DNA of 64,000 bases from Humulus lupulus (lineage: Eukaryota; Streptophyta; Magnoliopsida; Rosales; Cannabaceae), in NCBI RefSeq assembly GCF_963169125.1, contig NC_084802.1, positions 112,658,903 through 112,722,902 of the forward strand, given 5' to 3'. This document shows, piece by piece, positions 1-11,772 of the stretch (position 1 is the first letter of the stretch; each line of letters starts with the position of its first letter). The notes under the pieces are model-generated. The model was not told the DNA's origin. It was given only the letters and a program-made list of their open reading frames with translations, and searched no databases. A program made the position numbers and the translations under genes.

Positions 1-512
1 AGAGGTTAGATATAGCCAAAGGACTATTACTCGAACAACTCCTGCAAGTACTTTGAGCCTACCAAACTTCTCACAGGACCTCCACGGGGCATAATCTCCT
101 TTCCTTAACTTTTGGAAGTGAGGCCATGCTTCCAATCGAAGCCATGGCAGCTACTTATAGGCAAAGGACATTTAATCAAGAACAGAATGACGAGCTACTT
201 AACGCATCCCTCGATTTGATCGAAGAAAAATGAGAGGAATCGCAGTTACAGGTCGCCCATTATCAATAAAAGATCACTCGCTATTTCAATTCTAAAGTTA
301 AGGGGCGCAGACTTGGATTGGCTGACCTAGTTCTCCGAAGGGTCTTTTTGGCAAATAAAGACCCCAATGATGGCGTATTAGGCCCGAACTGGGAGGGACG
401 ATACCAAATCATAAAAGTTTTGCAAGAGGGAACTTTCAAGATAGTTCGATTGAATGGGGAAGTAGTCCCACAGACTTGGAATGCTCTGCACTTAAAAAAG
501 TATTATCAATAG
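1..512 (+). pseudogene. C-terminal end of Tat-type Ty3/gypsy polyprotein (integrase tail), degenerate
   Basis: One reading frame runs through the segment and ends at a TAG at 510-512. It carries in-frame stops at 54-56, 231-233 and 267-269, so it is not functional. Visible landmarks are LTFGSEAMLPIE, found after the integrase core of Tat polyproteins, and then the C-terminal barrel with LGPNWEGRYQI and the closing WNALHLKKYYQ. In the family this region is the DNA-binding tail of integrase, which joins retrotransposon cDNA to the chromosome. There is no chromodomain, as expected for Tat. The 5' part of the element lies outside the window. The downstream features to 5643 follow Tat order, so I treat 1-5643 as one element (element A). 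Confidence 0.85.
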
Positions 513-1371
513 TACCACCATCAATGAAAGGTTTATTTATAAAAGCCATTTCGATTAAATAATAGATGGATTATTTAATAACCATTTCTTAGTGTTATTA
601 TTGTAAGCTCATGTTCTCATATTTGTAAAACAACTAAGAAAGTTTATACATTCTGGTTACTTGGGGGGCACATAACCGAGGTTGGCAAAATTAAGCCTGC
701 TCGGATAAGGTCCAAAACTTAGAAAGCTTGGAAAAATTGATTATTAAATAGTTTTTTAAAGCTCGAGTTTTCAATAAACCTAGCGTGAACTAAGTTTAAA
801 TCATCTAAAACCCTGGATGTAACCATGTCCAAAACATAGAAGCTTGAAAAAATTGATTATTCAATGGCTTTTTAAAGCTCGAGTTTTCAATAAACCCAGC
901 GCGAACTAAGTTTAAATCATCTAAAACCCTGAATGTAAACAGGTCTAAAACTTAGAAGCTTGGAAAAATTGATTATTTAGTGGCTTTTTAAAACTCGCGT
1001 ATCCAATAAACCTAGCGCAAACTAAGTTTAAATCATGAAAAACTCTGGATATAACCAGGTTCGAGACCCGAGTCTTAACAGGTATGACGCAAATAAGCAA
1101 ACAAAAACTTTTACATAACCAAGTTTGGTAAAATCTATCTCGATCTAAAAGTCGATCCCTAAAATTTCAAATGTACAAGAGTCTAAGGGTTCATAAACAT
1201 GACAAGATAATAAAGGAAAGTTAAATAGATCACAAGTTGGATATATATTGAGATAAAACAAACAAATATATTGTCACATCAGGGAGAACTAACCTTGAGC
1301 TAAGCCCGAAGGCAATTGTTTAATACCAAAAGATTGTTAGACAATTACAAAGAAAATCATAAATGAGATCA
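512..1371 (+). repeat. 3' UTR of Tat element A with three tandem repeats of about 117 bp
   Basis: No gene is visible. Three tandem copies start near 712, 829 and 945 and end near 1062. Each contains an AGAAGCTTG-like start, then TTGATTATT, then CTCGAG or a derivative, then CTAAGTTTAAATCAT. Tandem repeats in the 3' untranslated region are a known habit of Tat/Ogre retrotransposons. A G-run lies at 662-668. The rest to 1371 is AT-rich without visible structure. Confidence 0.8.
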
Positions 1372-3872
1372 CTAGGCCCCGTCAGCTCGCCTCGCTGAAG
1401 TGGCCTCCTCACCATCTCCCTCTGCTGCTCTGGAAGCCTCACCAGTCTCCGAGGATTCTTGCAAGAACCGAGCCTTGAATTTAGCAAGGTACGGATCCCA
1501 CAACCCGGGCTCCATAAAGGAGAAGTTCTCGTCCTGGTTGAAAGCCCAGTAATGGTAGAGCATCTCCTCCATGGCAGATGATGATGCTATCGTTTCCTCC
1601 TTGGCTTTAACTTCGACCTCAAGTAGTTTCGCTTTGAGCTCACCATTCTCGACCTGAGGCTGTTCAGCACAGTGGTTTGCCTCTGTGGCCTAAGCTTGGG
1701 AAGTGGATAGTGCGATTTTTGTGGCATGCTTGCTTTCTTGGGAAGTGATAAGAGCAGCCTTAGCAACATGCTCGTTCTTCTGAACAACTGTCAAGGCAAC
1801 TTTGGCGGCCTGCTCACCTTCCTTGGCAGTGGCCAGCTCAGCTCGGAGCTCTTCATTTCTAGCCCTAGCACGATCTATCCTTCGGTATTGGGCCAGGACG
1901 GACTACAAAATAACAAAACAAGTCAAAAATATAAGAGGAAGAACACATAAAAAAATTAGATGTGGAAGAAGGACTTACAGTGAGATTCATCCCCATAGCA
2001 GAATCGAGGACATCCTCTGCGCTGCGCTTCTCAATGGCCCTCAGATCCCTCGCACTGGCTTTATATGCATAGCCCGCCATATTAGTTGCTGTCTCATACA
2101 TGATACCCCGAAAGGCTTCAGGGATCTTTTCTAGGTCCTAGGGCTCAACCGGAATTTGGACGGTGGGGGCATCGGCTTGAATTACTTGGGAAGGAGGAGG
2201 TATGTGTCTAGGGGGAGGAGGAGGAATTTTCTCAACGGTGACAGTAGTCACCGGAGCTGGCTCTCGAGCGGAGCTCGCGTCATTACCCTTAGAGGGGGAT
2301 TTTGAGTTAATTCACAAAAGAAATGTTTCAAAGATATCAAAAGAAAAAGAAAATGGGGAAAATAAAGATCCTACCCTCCGGGCTGGGGGATGAATCTATT
2401 ATCACTAGCTCGGGTGTATGAATTGGGCTAAGCATGACCTCTGGCTCTGGAATTAATGAAGGGGAGGAGGAATCTAAGGATACAATCTCTAAGATCCTGG
2501 GGGGTTCAGGTCCCTCCTCAGGGCTAGATTCGTCTACATATTGCCTAAATCCATGAGCAAATGCCCCTTGGAGCAGAGAAGGCTAAGTCCTAAGGTTGGT
2601 TCCATATTCTTCAAAGATAGAAGATCTAAAGTTCAGTGTATTGTCGACAACAATGGTGCTTTTGGGATATTTGTGGTCGTAGCGTACCACCAAACGATCC
2701 ACGCATTGGAGGAGAGTCACATTTAGGTCCGGGTTGATGGGGTGGCGACTAACTAGCTGGTTGGGGTTGAAATGTACTAACCTAAAGTTAGCAGTAGCCC
2801 GATCTAACTCCCTAAAAATGTATGGGTTACCTTGGCCGGAGGGGCCGACTGCTGCCCCAAAAGCAGCCCGGTTAGGATCGGGTCTTTGATCAACTTCGGG
2901 AGCCCATCTTTTCCGAACGAAAGGCAGCTCAACCTCTTCCTCATTGGTTTCCTCAGTGGTTGGCAAAGCCTTTTGAGAGGAGGGAAGCTCAGGGATCACC
3001 GGAAGAGGAGCTCGGGTCCTCAAGGCCAGTGTTTAGCCCTCGCCGATCAGCTTACAGGCCAACATACTGACCCTCGAGGGTCACCGATTTTTCCGTCCTG
3101 GCGAATATGGCTGCATGAAAAACAAACTCAATCAGGACGTGTACAAAAAAAATATATTTTAAAGAAATAAAAGTTCACGAGCTGGATTTTCTAAGACAGA
3201 GGACTTATTAGGCCAGTCGAAGTATCGGTGTTTGCAATTTTTGAAGCCATTCAACATAAAGAATAGATCTTTATAGTCGTTTGGATGGCTAGGAAGCTCA
3301 ATGACGGAGGCAGAGTTTGGAAATCGCGTGTGGAAGTAAAACATGTCATCGCGTCCTCTCTGGTCAAGGCTTGCTTTGAGACAGAAAAAGAATAAATATC
3401 TGTTGGAGAGGGGACCTCCCACTCGTGCCTCAAGAACAAATATTTCAGCCCCGCCAAAAGTCTATATGAATTTTGGGAGAGCTGGAAAGGAGCCAGTTTT
3501 ACGCAGTTTAAGAAATCTACGAAATATTGGTCCAAGGGAAGGAATGCCTCAGCCTTCAGATACTCATCACTCCAGGCCGCATAATCATCTTGCAAAGGGG
3601 TACAACTCATTTCCCCTTCAAACGTAGGTCGGGCGAGGAGACCACCAGCTCCGATCTTAATGTTGTGACTCAACATGATTTTATTCATTTTTCCCTTGAG
3701 TCTTGATTTTCGAGATTATATGCTCGACCTCAAAGAATGTGTTGGGGTCGACGGGAACTTCTTTCTCCACTACCAGACCGAAGTGTGGAATAGGAGAGTC
3801 AGGGGCGACCTATTTTCCTCTGTCTTTGCGTTGAGTGGATGAGCTTGCAGATTTCTTCTTAGGGGGTGCCAT
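1372..3872 (-). pseudogene. Antisense gene of Tat element A (gypsy-type Transposase_28-like protein), multi-exon, broken
   Basis: This gene lies between pol and the 3' LTR and reads opposite to pol, as the extra antisense gene does in several Tat lineages (for example gene 23 of maize Grande). The start is the ATG at 3872-3870, followed by a basic, serine-rich N-terminus (MAPPKKKSASSS) and then an in-frame stop. A frame change near 3690 leads into the recognisable domain LDQYFVDFLNCVKLAPFQL, which fits the Transposase_28 family. Another frame change follows near 3400, leading to FYFHTRFPNSASV. An intron acceptor (TTTCATGCAG) is visible near 3112. A second coding block covers about 3023-2583. 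From 2101 to 1560 the product is rich in Glu, Ala and Lys heptads, consistent with a coiled coil, with a further stop and frame change. It ends as an acidic tail at 1372. Molecular function is unknown even in intact family members. Confidence 0.7.
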
Positions 3873-4907
3873 CAAATCGCCTGACGACAAAGCAGCCTAG
3901 TTAGTAGGCGACCTAAGATGATCTATAACTATGTCGTAAAGATACGAAGGATGAAATGGATTAGTTTCGTTATACAAGCTAAAGTTAGCCTTAGCCCTAG
4001 CGCATGGTGCCACACCATATCCTAGGCAACGCGCCTCGGCTTCTTAACAATCCCTAGATACTTCGGGATTCGTGTGTCAGAAATGTCAGAACCATTACTT
4101 TCCTTTGGAAAACGATTTGGTGTGAAACCACTCAAGGAAGTGTAACCCCTAAGCTACCTGGTATTAAACCTAAAGACCCTTCAATTTCTTTACCCCAAAT
4201 GGGTATTCTTTAAACTAATTTGCCATTAGGGCTACCCCAAATTAACACAGAAATATGCCCAGTTTTATGAATGTCTTATTTCCAAAACATGTTAGGGTTC
4301 ACCCATTGAACCTAAATTGAAACCTATTTCCTATTAATATTTAGAAATAGCTTAATGGTAACAAACAATGAATGTTGCGAATGAACATTGTAGAAAATAG
4401 AAATCTCATTGGATAGAGAAGAACAAAAAAAGAGGAGAATTTTTCAAACCTAGATGAGATACTTACAAGAAATATGTTCGGTGATTAGAGGATGTAGATT
4501 CGGCAACGGGAAGCTCCTGGAAAGCTTCTGAATGTCTGGGCATGATGAACAACTTTGGGGATTTTGAGGAAGACTAAAGGGAAGCTTGAGATTTTAGAAA
4601 TGGGAAATTTTCAAATGCAAAGGTGGTAAGGTTTGAAGTCTGATCACCCTATTTATACGTAAACTACGAAAATTAATATAGGCCATCCAATTGGGGTATC
4701 TCGAGATCCAAGGGCCAAGATTAAATAGACCAGATGGCGGAAAAAAGTTGACAAGACAATTATTTCAGTCCTCGAAACCAGAACATATGCCAATTGTGGT
4801 AAACCACGTGTCTAATACTCGAGTAGTAGGCAGGCATGGTTTTATGTGAAAAAAGTCTAAAAGCTCCTACTGTGTATGTCAGAAAATGACGACATCAAAC
4901 ACAAGTA
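3873..4907. other. Non-coding 3' region of Tat element A
   Basis: No open frame of interest is visible. By position it should contain the promoter of the antisense gene reading leftwards and the remaining 3' UTR of the sense transcript. It is moderately AT-rich and I see no repeats in it. Confidence 0.5.
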
Positions 4908-4923
4908 GGAGCTTGGGGGGAAA
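4908..4923 (+). other. Polypurine tract of Tat element A
   Basis: The purine-rich run AGGAGCTTGGGGGGAAA abuts the TG that opens the 3' LTR. This is the usual position and composition of the primer for plus-strand DNA synthesis in LTR retrotransposons. Confidence 0.75.
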
Positions 4924-5643
4924 TGTTGTACCCTAATTTTAGCACGAGTTTATTCACTCAGCTCGGGTACAACTGGCAGATAAATACGTGGAAAAATAAC
5001 CAAGTAGGATATCTGATTGTTATCCATGTGGACAACTCGAGATTCATAATGGTCAGACCTAGTGTTAGGCGATTTGACTTTTCCACGAACTAAGAATAAG
5101 ATAGCTGTCAAAGCGCTAGCTCGGGGTCAGATAGCTGTCAGAGCACAAGCTCATGAGAGATGTGCAGCTCGTGGTGATTCAAATATAATGCATATTAAAG
5201 GATCCCCAAAGATTCGGGATTTGTTTTTACGCTTATTCATGACCAGGCTGTCATATTTATTATCCGAGATAGAAGGAACATATTTATTTTGTTATCAAAT
5301 CATATCCCAACATAAATAGGAATAATATGTGCTAAATATAGACATTATGTAATTATGTGATTGACTCACGCAGTTACCCAAACCTGTTCATGGAATTCCC
5401 CTATAAATACTGGGAATATTGAACAGGGAAGGGGACCCTTATTCTGTAATACTGAAATTCTGCCAAAATAGAGAGAAACAACAATAATATTGACTTGTGG
5501 ACTAGGTGAATTTTAACCACTGAACCACGTAAAAGTTTTGTGTTCTTGATCGAATTCTTGTTATTTTTGTTACGATTTACCATCAAACACTAATCTGCCC
5601 TTACTATTTCTTAATACACTGTTGGCGAAAAATAGCGTCAACA
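4924..5643 (+). mobile_element. 3' LTR of Tat element A (720 bp)
   Basis: It opens with TGTTGTACC and closes with GCGTCAACA. The same family appears at 28930-29691 (same orientation) and from 63495 to the window end (opposite orientation). A TATA-type box (CTATAAATAC) lies at 5401-5410, about two thirds into the LTR, which marks the likely U3/R boundary. The 5 bp after it (tgtat, 5644-5648) should be the target duplication, but the partner lies outside the window. The LTR interrupts the MURA transposase frame. Confidence 0.88.
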
Positions 5644-7324
5644 TGTATATCACTTGCAAGGATCCTGATTTTGGGTGGAGATTGAGGGGGAAGAGAATGC
5701 CTAAATTTGATATGTTCGAGATAACTCATTTCACCAATAAACACACTTGCTCACTTGATCTCCGACATAAAGGCCATCGCCAAGCTACACCTTAGGTTAT
5801 TGGTCATTGCATAACGAAAAAATATCAGACTGGATCGAATGCATACATGGCAAACAACATAAGAGAAGACATTAAGAATGATTATGGCATTGAGTTGTCA
5901 TATGGAAAAGCTTGGAGATGCCGAGAGAAGGCTCTTTCTTATGTCAGAGGGACACTGGAAGCATCCTACCAGAAGTTATCATCATACATGTTCATGCTTC
6001 AACAGAAAAATCCCGGTGCGTTAATAGATTTTGTCACTGAGGAGGATCGGTTCATATATTGCTTTTTCTCACTCTGAGCTAGAAGAAAAGTGTTTCATAC
6101 ATGTTGTCCTGTGTTATGTGTGGACGACACTTTTTTAAAGACAAAATACGATGGGCAGATGTTATGTGCAGTCAGGTTGGATGCAAATAACCATCTATAT
6201 CCAGTTGCATTTGGTATTATTGATAGTGAGAATCATTATTCTTGGAAGTATTTCATGTCAAAGCTAAAGGAAGCAATTGGGGATGTTGAGGACCTGACGT
6301 TTGTATCTGACAGGCATGCAAGTATTACACATGGCTTGGAAACTATTTTCCCCGATGCCTATCATGGTGCTTGCTACCACCACATTAGTATGAATGTGGT
6401 TGCTAAATTCAAGACTGATCATTGTCATGTGTTGATGTATAATGCGGCATATGCTTTTAGGAAATCCGAGTTCCACACTCACTTTGAAAAAATCAAATCA
6501 AAAGACCTAACTATTGCTCAATACCTAGAAGGCATGGGTTTTGGTAAATGGTCCTGTGCTTACTTTCCTAGAAATAGGTATGTCATTGTGAAATGTATTT
6601 TAATATATGAAATCTTTTAAATGTACATTACTATTAAATATTAGTTTTCCTGGATACTAGGTATAATATAATGACAAGCAATTACGCTGAAAGTTTCAAC
6701 AATAAGACTCGGGACGCTAGGAGATTTTTGATAACTACATTCATCGAATTTATTCGCTTCACACTCAATTCTTGGTTCTGTGATAGGAGAAAAACTAGCG
6801 AGAAGACAACTACAACTCTTGCACCGACCTATGAGAAAGATTTGGTGGATATGGCTGAGAAAGCTCAATTCTTGATCCCTTATGCAATAGGGAGTCATGA
6901 GTTCCATGTGTTAGATGGTGAGATGAATGGTGAAGTCGACCTCCTAAATAAGACATGCACATGTGGCATGTTTCAACTTATTGGTATCCCATGTGTTCAT
7001 GCACTATCTGGATCCCTTAAGCGAGGGGTGAACTTTTATTCGCTATGTTCATATTACTATAAAATTAAGACATGGAGGTCCTCTTACACAAAATCTATAT
7101 ATCCTACTGGTAACGAGGAAGAGTGGATTGTTCCACATGACATTATGACAATAAAAGTGAGAACACCTACGCAAAAAAACCCGGTTGGTCGTCCAAAGAA
7201 GAAACACGGTAGGCCTAAGAAGAAACACCATCCTTCCAATGGAGAGAAAGTGGTTGTAGAATGCAAGTGCAACATATGTGGAGGTCTAGGCCATAATAGG
7301 GCAACTTGTAAAGTTCGTGTTTGA
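5643..7324 (+). pseudogene. MURA-type transposase of a Mutator-like element, 5' end lost, two nonsense codons
   Basis: The frame emerges directly from the Tat LTR, so the N-terminus is missing. First comes the end of the DNA-binding zinc domain (WRLRG, then HTCSLD). In-frame stops sit at 5793-5795 and 6075-6077. The catalytic domain follows: first Asp in LCVDDTFLK, second Asp in FVSDRHASI, the Cys/His pair in ACYHHISMNV, and a candidate Glu in KSEFHTHFEK. An 83-bp intron (6578-6660, GT...AG) splits an Arg codon and the frame resumes at YNIMTSNYAESFN. After it come a SWIM zinc finger (TCTCG ... CVHAL), basic repeats PVGRPKKKHGRPKKKH, and a C-terminal zinc knuckle CNICGGLGHNRATC. The intact protein would cut and join Mutator-like terminal inverted repeats. 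Both stops make this copy inactive. The neighbour on the other strand is a Ulp1-type gene. Confidence 0.9.
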
Positions 7325-7346
7325 AATTTATGGCATCGATGTTAAA

Positions 7347-7445
7347 CTTTTTATTTGGGTACTAATGGTCTTTGTTAATCTTTTTATTTGTGTATTAATG
7401 GACTTTGTTAATCATTTTATTTGTCTATTAATAGATTTTGTTAAT
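7347..7445 (+). repeat. Three tandem 33-bp repeats between transposase and protease genes
   Basis: Copies occupy 7347-7379, 7380-7412 and 7413-7445. Each runs from a TTTTATTTG core to TTTGTTAAT with a few substitutions. They lie in the 255-bp gap between the two convergent genes, so they sit in the 3' UTR or terminator region of one or both. Confidence 0.85.
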
Positions 7446-7446
7446 C

Positions 7447-7549
7447 GAAATGACATTGTTTATATACAAAACTAAGGAGAAATATACTATTATGTATCAT
7501 CGAATAGCCATCGGAATGACATTGTTTATATACAAAACTAAGGAGAAAT
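7447..7549 (+). repeat. Direct duplication of a 37-bp segment
   Basis: Positions 7447-7483 and 7513-7549 are almost identical (shared core GACATTGTTTATATACAAAA). They lie immediately right of the 33-bp repeats and just before the end of the protease gene. Confidence 0.8.
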
Positions 7550-7579
7550 CAAAATAAATGTTCTAACATATAGAAAAAA

Positions 7580-9345
7580 TCAAGGGTACACATTCTTGTA
7601 AAAAATGTCGATGTCTAATTTATCCCTGAAGTACTGAATGTGGTCTTCGATGGCATATGATAAGAGAATGTCTCCAAGAATAAACTCCAAGTGGATGATG
7701 GCGAATACGTCGCAATCTTCACTGAAACCGAGAAATCGCATTTGTGAGTGTATTGAAAATTAAAGGGGAACAATGCTGTGAAAAACTGAAGTTAGTACAT
7801 CTAAATACCTGGTTCTTCACTGTGGAATAATATCAGTGGACATGCGCCACCAATCAAAGTTTGGAACGATGATCTTCGGTCTAGCTATTTTCAACCTAGG
7901 GTGTCCTTTAAACATACTAGAAGCGTTGAGTAAAGATGGAAGCATCCTAGTCCAAGGCTCGATCAACTCAGACAACTTATTATGGGTAAAGTTGGAATGA
8001 TCTGAGTCAAAGACAGTGATCATCCAATCAATGAAATTTATTTTGCAAATGACCCAATGACGATTTTCCAAGCACCAGTGGTAGTAGACCTCGTTGCAAT
8101 CACCCCAAGGCTTCTTGTATTTGTTAGCTTCTCCTTTAATGAAATTAAGAATGTCCTCATCCCATTGGTAAGTCATGCTTTTGTTCTTGAATTCCTCATA
8201 TCTAGCAGGGATATACTGTGCAAATGATGAATCAAGTACGGTGGCTTTCACGGGGTACGTCTTCGGCAATTCAAAAAGACGTCTCCGTATAAGATTATTC
8301 GCAGCGTCGAGATGCTGCAAATAAATAGTGTATCGTTAAGGAAGAGTGGATTGTTAAAATGAGATGAATGTGTTGACTGCAAATATAAATGACTTACAGT
8401 TTCTGCAAACCATTCTTTTGCCACCTTCAACTTCAGGAACCAAAGAGGGGTGCCATCACAACATTCCAACTTCCTCGATCTGTTGTTGTCAATCTCACCG
8501 AGTAACCATTGGTTAAAAGTTGTCAAAATATCTTGATCCAACACCTTTAAAGGATAGATTGTTGCTGGGTCCTTGAACTTTGGTTTCTTGGCTGGTGGAG
8601 TATAGTCCTCGTACCTTACTGATCTCTGTCTAGTGCGCTTACCTGTAACAGGAGCAATTAGTATCTAATCTCTTTCAAACATGTAAAAACTCATGGATTA
8701 GTAGTACCGAAGACCGTCTACACTGGTTGAGGAGGTGTGGCTTCTCCAGCAGTAGGCTCGTAACATGTGGGGAGAATATCGTACTCTACATCCTCTGCTG
8801 GAGTAGGTGTAGGAGTAGGTGCAGGAGTAGGTATACCACCAAGTCTTGCCAACTTCTCCAATATGACTTCTTGATTCTTAAGGACGATACCTAGAGTGGC
8901 CTTAACCTCATCCACTACACTTGATAGTCTGGCCATCTCACCCAACATAACCTCATAAGCCCCAGGAGCAGGAGCAGAAGTAGGTTCTGCACTAGTATCT
9001 GGAGCAGTCTCCGTCGGGGCATCCTCCACAAATATGCCAGCCTCCACGACTATCTCAGCCACTGCAGTAGCCTCTACCTTAGGATCGTAAGGTCTTCCAT
9101 CCGTTGGTGCAGCCTAGATCATATCCTCCCACATCGCATACCTAGGAGCATCCACCTCTGTCCTCTGATATAATGTGCCAAAGAAGTCTCGCTTGTTTGG
9201 TCGAGGCCTTAGTATAGAAATGCATGATAGCTGTAATGGAATCAAAACAAGCAAATTATAAATGACATAAGTTGATAAGTATAATCCAAAAGTTCTTGAA
9301 TTATTTAAATTTAAAATAACTTGCATGTCTCCTCGCAAGTACATC
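7580..9345 (-). pseudogene. Ulp1-like (C48) cysteine protease gene, 3' part, separated from its 5' part by a retrotransposon
   Basis: Read on the minus strand, an exon fragment begins at the insertion site and ends at a GT near 9320. The next block carries LSCISILRPRPNKRDFFGTL, an in-frame TAG at 9116-9114, a likely coiled coil and a Pro/Thr run (PTPAPTPTPTP) near 8800. Two further exons form the protease: 8650-8399 (acceptor side uncertain; GTAAGT donor at 8398) and then HLDAANNLIRRRLF at about 8316-7817. The catalytic His is in ENRHWVICKI, the Asp in ITVFDSD and the oxyanion Gln in DIIPQ, directly followed by a TGA. An intron ending TTTCAG near 7723 precedes EDCDVFAIIHLEFIL, which supplies the active-site Cys. 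The stop is at 7582-7580. Family members cleave SUMO-type conjugates. This class of Ulp1 gene is known inside plant Mutator-like elements (Kaonashi). The two stops and the insertion make it inactive. Confidence 0.85.
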
Positions 9346-11736
9346 TGTAGCGCCCTGGATAGCCAAGACCGTTACACTGTGTGTTTATAAAGGTGCAAGA
9401 CTTTCTAATAAAGTCATTTAACCAAAACGTGTTATCAAAACTATAGTTGAACTAGGGTTAAAAGATTTTGGTCTCAGAAGCGGCATTTCTTATAAATAAA
9501 CATTCCCTAGGTACATGGGATCCCAAAAGTAATAAGTTAAAGACTGTTTACAAAAGATTCAAGATTTAAATGCAGTGATTAGCCATTATAAGGCAAAACA
9601 GATAAATAAGCATTTCTCGTCCAGTTCCACTCCTCAGCCGTGACGGCCGAACAGCTGACCATGTACATTCAGCCCCGCAGCTCTCCATCTCAGGTTTGGT
9701 CCAACTTGCCTTTCCCTTTACCTACACCACGTAGCACCCGTGAGCCGCGGCCCAGCAAGAAAACACATTAACAAAGCACAATCAATCAACAGACAATTAG
9801 ATATCTCATACCGCATAAGCAAGTACTCAACAATTTAAGCATTCATGTTATCCAAGTGTTCAGCATACCAAGTATATCATTCCATATCAATAATCAATCC
9901 ACATATGATAACTAGGGTTAACGCCCTTAGGCCGCACCCTCTATTTATCCCACTGTCTCCGGCCCGCTTAAACCGAGCTCAGTGAATATTAAGCTATCCT
10001 CGGCTACCAGTGGCCGAGCCGCGCCCTGTGCGCAAGTATAATTTATGGCACCCTTAGGACATTTATTACATGTCCCATGGCGTAATACCATCTATGACAT
10101 TATACGGATATCGGGAGCACTTAGTCCCATCACAAACACATAACTGGGTGTAGTTTTCCTACCTTTAGATTTGATAGCTTCGTTCAATTGATCCTCAAGC
10201 ACGATCCCTCTTGAGCCTTAGCGTGCACCTAGTCACAAACATAGATCAAAATCATCACCAAACCTCAAGTCCAAAACCTAGCCTCGGGACCAAGCCGGAG
10301 CCCTCGGAAAGCCCTAATTCCACCAAACGAGGTGGTGGAATCAAACCCCGAACCCCCAGGCAAAAACCCTTGAAAATAACCCAAAAACCCTTTTCTGTAA
10401 ACAGGGTAGCGCTACAACGCTCTAAGGAGGGCGCTACAGCGCTACAAACAGAGCCTAAAACGCCCCAGACAACATGGCCTAGCGCTACAATTCCCATTGA
10501 CTAGCGCGGTAGCGCTAGTCACAGCAGAACAACTCCTGCATTTTTCCTCCTTCGATTTTCCCCGAGACAAACCTTACCAAAACTCTTCCAAACTTCAACC
10601 AAACATAAAAAAAAGCCTACCAACATCCTCCACTCATCCCAAGCATCCCAAACACACATAACCCAATCGCATGCACCCCTAAACAAAGAATTCACCATAG
10701 CCGAACCTAAAGTTCAGAAACTCAACAAAACAGCAACTAAAACCACAGAACTTAAACTAGAATTCCTTACCTTTACTGGATGAGATTAGCCTAGGTTATC
10801 CTCCTCACCAGCTTGGCCTTCACTTCCTCAATGCTCAGCACCAATTTCCCTAGAATTCCCCACCAAAACTTAGCTCAAATTCCACAACAATACCAAGAAC
10901 TAGAAACTGAAAAACTACCCTGAACCTTACCTCAAATGGATGGATTGCTTTGCCAATTTCTCAAACCAGAACAAGGATCCTAGCCTCAAGCTCTTGCCCA
11001 AACTCTTCCTAAGTTTCTGCCCCGAAAGACCTCAAGAGATGGAGAGGAGTTCTCCAACCGAATGAGAAAGAAGAAGACTTCCAATTTCCCCTTTTTTTTT
11101 CCTTCTCTTCTTTCTTTTCTTTCATTCAAAATTCCAGCCCTTTCTACACAATCCACATAAGTATAAAGCCTATTAACATTTATCCATTATAAGCCAAATG
11201 ACCACAATACCCTCCCATAATTCCAAGCCTTTTAATCCACCTAGGGGCATTTTGGTCATTTCTCCCAATTCCCGCTAGTTCCTCGAGTGTCTTTATTATT
11301 TACCACTTACTTCCCGACACCTAAATAATCACCAATTATATTCCTAAATTTCAAAATAGACTCCAGTATATTTGCTAAATTCCCAGAAATACCCCTAAGC
11401 TCGCCCCGAGCTGGGTATAAATCCTTGCTGTGACTTTTTCGCTAAACTGCTCACTGGGATCGTCTCGAGTCACATATTACAAATATATCCACATAATAAT
11501 GTGGTCTTGGCAGTTTATCACATTTATATACAATTATTCCCTCAACGACCAAAATTACGATTATGCCCTTCTAACCTAATCAGGGCCTACATGCATATTA
11601 ATGCACATAGTCATGCATCACAAATATTGAAGTAGTCATATGCTTTTAAATCACTAAATCACATATAATCCAATTATGCCCTCCTGGCACACTAATCAAG
11701 GCCCTTAAGCCTTATTAGGAAATTTGGGTCGTTACA
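9346..11736 (-). mobile_element. 3' LTR of element B (2391 bp)
   Basis: On the plus strand it opens with TGTAGCGCC and closes with GGGTCGTTACA. The usual family start is TGTAACGCC, so one base has changed. It contains the GC-rich palindromic module (TAGCGCTA words) at about 10405-10525 and a pyrimidine tract at 11092-11130. Small open frames inside it, such as 10211-10504, are not genes. Confidence 0.93.
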
Positions 11737-11772
11737 ACTATCCATTCCTAATGAGAATTCCCTCCTCGAAAT

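Noticed and set aside
2202..2393. Glycine-rich small frame on +
   Set aside because: It lies opposite the antisense Tat gene in a G-rich stretch and has no conserved features.
10211..10504. Open frame of 97 residues on + in an LTR, with relatives near 18806, 19967, 26612 and 32723
   Set aside because: It recurs only because the LTR recurs. It shows no domain and overlaps the GC-rich module. Treated as LTR sequence.
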